Positions 25,608 to 29,424 of a stretch of DNA of 29,424 nucleotides are shown here, piece by piece. Both the position numbers and the translations under genes were made by a program. Origin of the DNA: DAISJM01 sp036821485 (lineage in GTDB: Bacteria > Verrucomicrobiota > Kiritimatiellia > CAIQIC01 > JAGNIJ01); assembly GCA_036821485.1 (NCBI GenBank), contig DAISJM010000040.1:1-29424 (forward strand). The letters are read 5' to 3'. The notes beneath the pieces are model-generated. The model did not search any database and had not been told where the DNA came from. It was given only the letters and a program-made list of their open reading frames with translations. The number at the start of each line of letters is the position of its first letter. Position 1 is the first letter of the stretch.

Positions 25608-26743
25608 TTGGCACCTCTTTGCGTAGGGGACGCGGTGGACTTTCGGACAACCAAACGGGTTGGCGTGATGGACGTGGTCGGGACGTAGTCGGCCTCGGTC
25701 ATTTTCCGGCGGAGGCGGAGAACGGCTTCACGGCCAATCAGCTCCTTTTCGACGTGGATGGTGGTCAGGGGCGGCGGTGTAAGCGAAGCCCACGTGGTGT
25801 CGTCGAAGCCGACGATCGACAGGTCTTCGGGAATGCGGAGGTCGGAGTGTTCGTAGAAAGTCTGCAAGGCAGCCGAGGCCATTTCGTCATTAAAGAAGAA
25901 CGCGCCGGTGGGTTGGGGGTTGGCTGCGATGATGCGCGTGGCGGCGAGGCGGCCGCTGCGCGGAGAAAAGTCGCCGGGGATGACTTGGACCTGATCGCGG
26001 CTGATGCCGGCTTCGTCGACGGCTTCCCACGCGCCGGCGAGGCGATCCTCGGTGATCTTGAGGCCGGGTATGCCGGTGACAAAGGCGAGGCGGCGGTGGC
26101 CCAGGCTGATGAGATGGCGGGCGGCTTCGTAGCCGCCGCTACGGTTGTCGATGAGAATGGAATCCAGAGCGGCGCCGCGGCAGGTGTCGTCGATCAGAAC
26201 AGCGGGCATGCCGGTGCCGGCGAGGTGCCGGATGGTTTCGTGAGGGAAGCCGCCGATGAGCACAATGCCGTTGAGTTGCGCCTCGCCGATGATGCGGGAG
26301 ATGGCGGAAGCGGATTGGCCGACGGCGCTGATGATGACGAGGTGGCCGTTGATTTCCTGCAGTGCGGTTTGCACGGCGTCCATGATTTCGGTGTGGTAGC
26401 GGCCGGTCCTGCCGTTGTCGCTCACGGAGATCACCCAGCCGATGGCGGGAACGCGCGATGACTTTTGCTGTCGCGCCGAATCGTCGAGGACGAACGTGCC
26501 CCTGGAGGGGACGGAGCGGAGGTGACCGGAGAGAGTGAGTTGGGCGATCGCGCGGCGGACGGTGGCCTTGTGGATGGAGTACTTGCGAGCGAGGTCATCC
26601 ATCGACGGCAGCATGGAGCCGGGTTTCAGGCGGCCGTTCTCGATGCGCTCGCGGAGAACGTCTGCAAGCTGGCGGTAGAGCAGTTTTTGTTTGGCGCGTC
26701 CGCGGGTGAGGTCGCGCTCGCCGAGTCGATGAGTGGGATTCAT
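25604..26743 (-). CDS. GntR/LacI chimeric transcriptional regulator (AraR-like)
   Basis: The 379-residue protein has a GntR-type winged helix at about residues 20-90 (LLYRQLADVLRERIENGRLKPGSMLPSMDDLARKYSIHKATVRRAI) and a LacI/GalR-type sugar-binding domain at about 100-365 (GIVLIGGFPHET, LIDNRSGGYEAARHLISLGHRRLAFVTG, DLSIVGFDDTTWASLTPPPLTTI, RLVVR). This chimeric plan is known from AraR of Bacillus, a sugar-responsive repressor. GGAAGGA precedes the ATG at 26743. Its stop overlaps the GTG of the glycosidase in GTGA, so they form a two-gene operon. Autoregulation is likely because direct repeats overlap its own promoter. The effector sugar is unknown, perhaps the product of the glycosidase. 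Confidence 0.9.
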   Translation of the reverse strand: MNPTHRLGERDLTRGRAKQKLLYRQLADVLRERIENGRLKPGSMLPSMDDLARKYSIHKATVRRAIAQLTLSGHLRSVPSRGTFVLDDSARQQKSSRVPAIGWVISVSDNGRTGRYHTEIMDAVQTALQEINGHLVIISAVGQSASAISRIIGEAQLNGIVLIGGFPHETIRHLAGTGMPAVLIDDTCRGAALDSILIDNRSGGYEAARHLISLGHRRLAFVTGIPGLKITEDRLAGAWEAVDEAGISRDQVQVIPGDFSPRSGRLAATRIIAANPQPTGAFFFNDEMASAALQTFYEHSDLRIPEDLSIVGFDDTTWASLTPPPLTTIHVEKELIGREAVLRLRRKMTEADYVPTTSITPTRLVVRKSTASPTQRGAK

Positions 26744-26769
26744 ACGTATCCTTCCCGGTCTTTTCTAAA

Positions 26770-26798
26770 ACTGTACCGGATATGTACTGGATGGTAAA
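26770..26798 (-). promoter_or_regulatory. Candidate promoter with tandem operator repeats for the regulator-glycosidase operon
   Basis: Reading leftwards, TTTACC (26798-26793) and TACAGT (26775-26770) are separated by 17 bp, each 4/6 to consensus. Two direct 11-bp repeats, TGTACCGGATA (26772-26782) and TGTACTGGATG (26783-26793), cover the spacer and touch both boxes. One helical turn apart, they could bind the encoded regulator. Confidence 0.4.
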
Positions 26799-26971
26799 GT
26801 AGTTTTCACAACTTTTTCGTGTGGGACGGTATGGGTGGTGAGAGAGAGGGGTTTCTATACAGCAGCAGGCCATGGCGGGTATCTCTTTAGCGGCTTGCAT
26901 AGGGCGAGCGACTTTGCGATGTTGGCACAAAATAACCCGGAAACTTCCTCGTTCTTGAGAAAGGAGCGCGC

Positions 26972-27319
26972 ATGAAGAGCCGTTTCATAGTTCCCGTACT
27001 GGTCCTGTTGCTGGGGGGATTTCTCTCGGGGGGCTGTGCCAGCACCAGCACCAAGATGCTGGATCTCAAACTGGGCATGACGCCGGAAGAGGTTCTGAAT
27101 ACGGTGGGCAAGCCGTTTACCGTTCGCGCGGCGAAGCAGTACGAAGAGAGCAACACGGAAGTCTGGGAGTATCTGCCGCGTCCTTTTACGCTCAATCCCC
27201 GCAGCTACTGGGTCTATTTTGAAAAAGACAAAGTGGTGCAGTGGGGCGAGCCTGGCGATTTCGCGCCCGTAGCCACGCCCGGCACGGTCACCGAGTACCT
27301 GAATACGAAGGTGCGGTAA
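26972..27319 (+). CDS. Outer-membrane lipoprotein, SmpA/OmlA (BamE-like) type
   Basis: The 115-residue product has a lipoprotein signal with lipobox LSGGC (cleavage before the Cys near residue 26). The rest, MLDLKLGMTPEEVLNTVGKPFTVRAAK...EVWEYLPRPF...YWVYFEKDKVVQWGEPGDF, fits the small SmpA/OmlA-like fold: a helix-turn after LGMT and a beta-hairpin pair. BamE-type proteins act in outer-membrane protein assembly, but this fold also occurs as an accessory elsewhere. AAAGGAG lies before the ATG. It starts a plus-strand run with the barrel and export genes, so a role in envelope or polysaccharide secretion is likely. It is divergent from the regulator over 228 bp, in which I see only the operator and no gene. 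Confidence 0.75.
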   Translation: MKSRFIVPVLVLLLGGFLSGGCASTSTKMLDLKLGMTPEEVLNTVGKPFTVRAAKQYEESNTEVWEYLPRPFTLNPRSYWVYFEKDKVVQWGEPGDFAPVATPGTVTEYLNTKVR

Positions 27320-27363
27320 GCCGACTTGAGCCCACTGCGCGGCTTGGAAAGCGAACGGAAGGT

Positions 27364-28695
27364 ATGTTGAGCGGCAGAGAGATGGTACCCCCCGCCTGTG
27401 CGGCCCGCGCGGGCGGTCTGCTCGCGTGGGTGCTGGTCTTGGCCATGCCTTGCGTTGCGTCAGCCCAATTCCTGCGCATCGGTCCCTTCAACTTCACCGC
27501 CAAGGCGAAACTCGAAGGGGTGTATACCACCAACGTGGAGCAGGAGCGTCCTTCCGAAGCCACGGCGGACCGCGAGGACTACTATCTCATCACCGGGTTG
27601 GATCTCGCGTCCCGTGCGGAGATGTCGCCCAACACGGCGCTCGACATTGAGACGGGCGTGGCGATTGAGAAGCATTTCAAGCGGCCGGATCTGGATAATT
27701 CATCCGATCCTTTTGGCAAACTGAAACTGTCGGCGCTGACGGAACTGGGGCACTACACGTTCAACGCCTTCGGCGGCGTGCAGCGCACAAGCGAGTCTGC
27801 GGAGAGTACCTACGATCCGGAAGGGCGCAAGAAGCGTGATGTCCAGGATAAGTATGAGTACGGGGTGGGGATGAACTGGAAGCGCGGTGGTGTCACGCTG
27901 GAAGGGTCTTATGATTTCACGAGCGAACGGCATGCCCAGGCAGAGTTCCAAGATGCTGATCAAGATGAGCAGACGGTGAACTTTTTGGCTGGGTGGCGGA
28001 TTACGAAGAATGTAGGGGTATCCTACACCATGGAGCGAACCAAGACGGACATTATCAACGACCCCGACTCGGGCGCGGGGTGGCTGACGACGGAGAACAT
28101 TTCCCTCGACTGGCTCTTGCCGATTCTCAAACGGCCGTCCCTGACCTACAGTCTGGGTGTGGAGAAGGAAGATACGGATGAGAAGAAAGGTAAGTGGGAG
28201 CCGACGCATACGCTAACTCTGTCAGACGCATGGGATCTTTCGCCTGTTCTGCGACTCAGCGTGGGGGTGTCGTACTCGTACGAACAGAATCCGGAGGCGA
28301 ATGACGTGGCTCTGACAGGCTTTGTCGGCTTGCAGCACGAAGTCGGGCAGACGGCCATGCAGACGCTGACTTTGTCCAAGGAACCCGTCAGGACCTTGGG
28401 ATCGACCGCGGAAACGGACAATACGTCCGTGCACTATAATTTCACAAAGCGTGATCTTTTCGTTTACAATCTGACATGGACGATTGATGTGGATTACTCT
28501 TTGGACAAACCGCTAGACTCCATCGACGAACCCGAGACTGTGTGGACGTATGGGACGGGCCTGATGCATTCGCGTGCACTTTCGCGCAAGATCGAACGGC
28601 AACTTGCCTACAGGTATGACCGGGAGGATTCGAATCTAGAAGATGAAATTTTGGATGAGCATCGGGTAACGCTTTCTTATGTCTATACCTTCTAG
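27364..28695 (+). CDS. Outer-membrane beta-barrel protein of an exopolysaccharide locus
   Basis: The product is about 443 residues with a signal peptide (LLAWVLVLAMPCVASAQ). The mature chain is a succession of about 16 or more alternating strands (FNFTAKAKLEGVYTTNVEQER, DYYLITGLDLASRAEMS, YEYGVGMNWKRGGVTLEGSYDF, RLSVGVSYSYEQNPE), ending in YVYTF, the typical C-terminal Phe of outer-membrane barrels. Similar barrels lie in exopolysaccharide/PEP-CTERM loci; a role as porin for polysaccharide is inferred from the neighbours. The start is uncertain: ATG 27364 has GGAAGG too close, and ATG 27385 is an alternative. It ends 7 bp before the preferred start of the export gene and 44 bp after the lipoprotein gene. 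Confidence 0.75.
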   Translation: MLSGREMVPPACAARAGGLLAWVLVLAMPCVASAQFLRIGPFNFTAKAKLEGVYTTNVEQERPSEATADREDYYLITGLDLASRAEMSPNTALDIETGVAIEKHFKRPDLDNSSDPFGKLKLSALTELGHYTFNAFGGVQRTSESAESTYDPEGRKKRDVQDKYEYGVGMNWKRGGVTLEGSYDFTSERHAQAEFQDADQDEQTVNFLAGWRITKNVGVSYTMERTKTDIINDPDSGAGWLTTENISLDWLLPILKRPSLTYSLGVEKEDTDEKKGKWEPTHTLTLSDAWDLSPVLRLSVGVSYSYEQNPEANDVALTGFVGLQHEVGQTAMQTLTLSKEPVRTLGSTAETDNTSVHYNFTKRDLFVYNLTWTIDVDYSLDKPLDSIDEPETVWTYGTGLMHSRALSRKIERQLAYRYDREDSNLEDEILDEHRVTLSYVYTF

Positions 28696-28702
28696 CACGG
28701 AA

Positions 28703-29424
28703 ATGATGTCCCTCGGTCGGCGGTGGAGGATGGCGAGTTTTCTGTGCCTGCTTCTTTTCACCGCCGTGAGCGCAACTGCGCAGAAACCTTCCGACACTTT
28801 TTCGCATCGCGTGGTGGCGGGTGATCGCCTTCGGATTTCCGTGGCAGAACAAGCTGACCTTGGTGGTGTGTACGCCGTGGCGGGTGATGGGACCATCGAT
28901 TTCGGGTTTATCGGCCGGATCACCCTGGGTGATCTCACCGTGACCGAAGCGGCGGCCAAGATAGAGGGACTGCTGGAGGAGAAATATTTCAAGGATGCCA
29001 CGGTAACGGTGGAAGTGCAGGAGTTTGTTGAGGGGGCGATCTTGGTCATGGGGGCAGTGAGGAGTCCCGGTTCGATTGCCTTCAGCGGGGGCCAGATCAT
29101 GACGCTGATGGAGGCGATCTCTCTCTGCGGCGGGCTTGAGAAGAACGCGGCCGGCAAGGAGGTCCGCATTCTCCGGTGGAAGATAGGCGGTGGCATGGAA
29201 CGGCAGACGTTGACTGTCGACGTGCAGTCCATGTTCGAAACGCTGGATTTTCGCAAGGATCAGTACCTGAGGGCCCGTGATATTGTCTTTGTGCCCACAC
29301 TGGGCGGTGGTGAGGGAACCGGCGAGTACTTGGCGCTGGGCGATTTCAGCATTCCTGGCTTTCACCCGCATACAGAAGGTCTCGACGTGATTCGCGCGGT
29401 GACGCGTGCGGGCGGGGTGGGGGG
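28703..29424 (+). CDS. Wza-type polysaccharide export protein, 3' end outside the window
   Basis: The frame runs open to the right edge (240 codons seen). It begins with a signal peptide (MMSLGRRWRMASFLCLLLFTAVSATAQ). A polysaccharide-export domain follows (HRVVAGDRLRISVAEQADLGGVYAVAGDGTIDFGFIGRITLGDLTVTEAAAKIEGLLEEKYF), then an SLBB domain (ILVMGAVRSPGSIAFSGG...LMEAISLCGGLEKNA) and the start of a second SLBB (YLALGDFSIPGFHPHTEGLDVIRAVTRAGGVG). Family members form outer-membrane channels for capsule or exopolysaccharide. Possible starts are ATG 28679 (overlapping the barrel gene), 28703 and 28706; 28703 gives the most usual signal peptide. The locus continues to the right. Confidence 0.9.
   Translation, partial: MMSLGRRWRMASFLCLLLFTAVSATAQKPSDTFSHRVVAGDRLRISVAEQADLGGVYAVAGDGTIDFGFIGRITLGDLTVTEAAAKIEGLLEEKYFKDATVTVEVQEFVEGAILVMGAVRSPGSIAFSGGQIMTLMEAISLCGGLEKNAAGKEVRILRWKIGGGMERQTLTVDVQSMFETLDFRKDQYLRARDIVFVPTLGGGEGTGEYLALGDFSIPGFHPHTEGLDVIRAVTRAGGVG

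Overview
The window looks like a chromosomal segment of a GC-rich, Gram-negative bacterium of the PVC group, most likely Kiritimatiellota or Verrucomicrobiota. The evidence is a PEP-CTERM protein, secreted proteins with thrombospondin type-3 (TSP3) calcium repeats and a shared C-terminal module, a large GH42-like glycosidase, outer-membrane barrels, a four-helix-bundle (S23-type) gene and REP-like palindromic repeats. The assignment is inferred from gene content; there is no rRNA to confirm it.

Layout. (1) <1-3372, minus strand: a three-gene surface-protein operon with a PEP-CTERM protein, a TSP3 protein and a large secreted protein that runs off the left edge. (2) 3373-4079: a 700-bp divergent control region with promoters, a small possible transcript and a clear terminator. 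(3) 4080-9662, plus strand: the translation operon nusA-infB-rbfA-truB-ribF, without rimP in front of nusA. (4) 9674-13643, same strand with short gaps: a D-hydantoinase-type dihydropyrimidinase, a secreted YceI-like lipid-binding protein, a type III polyketide synthase and an ICMT-like membrane methyltransferase. (5) 13660-14442, minus strand: a secreted legume-lectin-fold protein. (6) 14587-17250: leuS. (7) 17250-17846: a four-helix-bundle gene bracketed by 20-bp perfect inverted repeats. The right repeat encodes the start of the signal peptide of the next gene, an outer-membrane protein. (8) 18776-19916: two small membrane proteins of unknown role, separated by alternative hairpins. (9) tRNA-Ser(UGA) followed closely by a small secreted carbohydrate-binding-like protein. 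(10) 20688-20951: a BIME-like array of palindromes. (11) 20952-26743, minus strand: a GntR/LacI chimeric regulator translationally coupled to a 1551-residue GH-A glycoside hydrolase. (12) 26972->29424: a lipoprotein, an outer-membrane barrel and a Wza-type polysaccharide export protein, the start of an exopolysaccharide locus.

How it fits together. Housekeeping translation genes (nusA operon, leuS, tRNA-Ser) alternate with surface and carbohydrate functions. PEP-CTERM sorting is known to go with exopolysaccharide production, so the left operon and the right-hand export locus may belong to one envelope/matrix programme. The polyketide synthase-methyltransferase pair resembles the Bacillus BpsA/BpsB alkylpyrone system, here with a YceI protein added. 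The least explained elements are the four-helix-bundle unit with inverted ends, the compensatory palindromes at 20688-20951, and the possible small transcript ahead of nusA.
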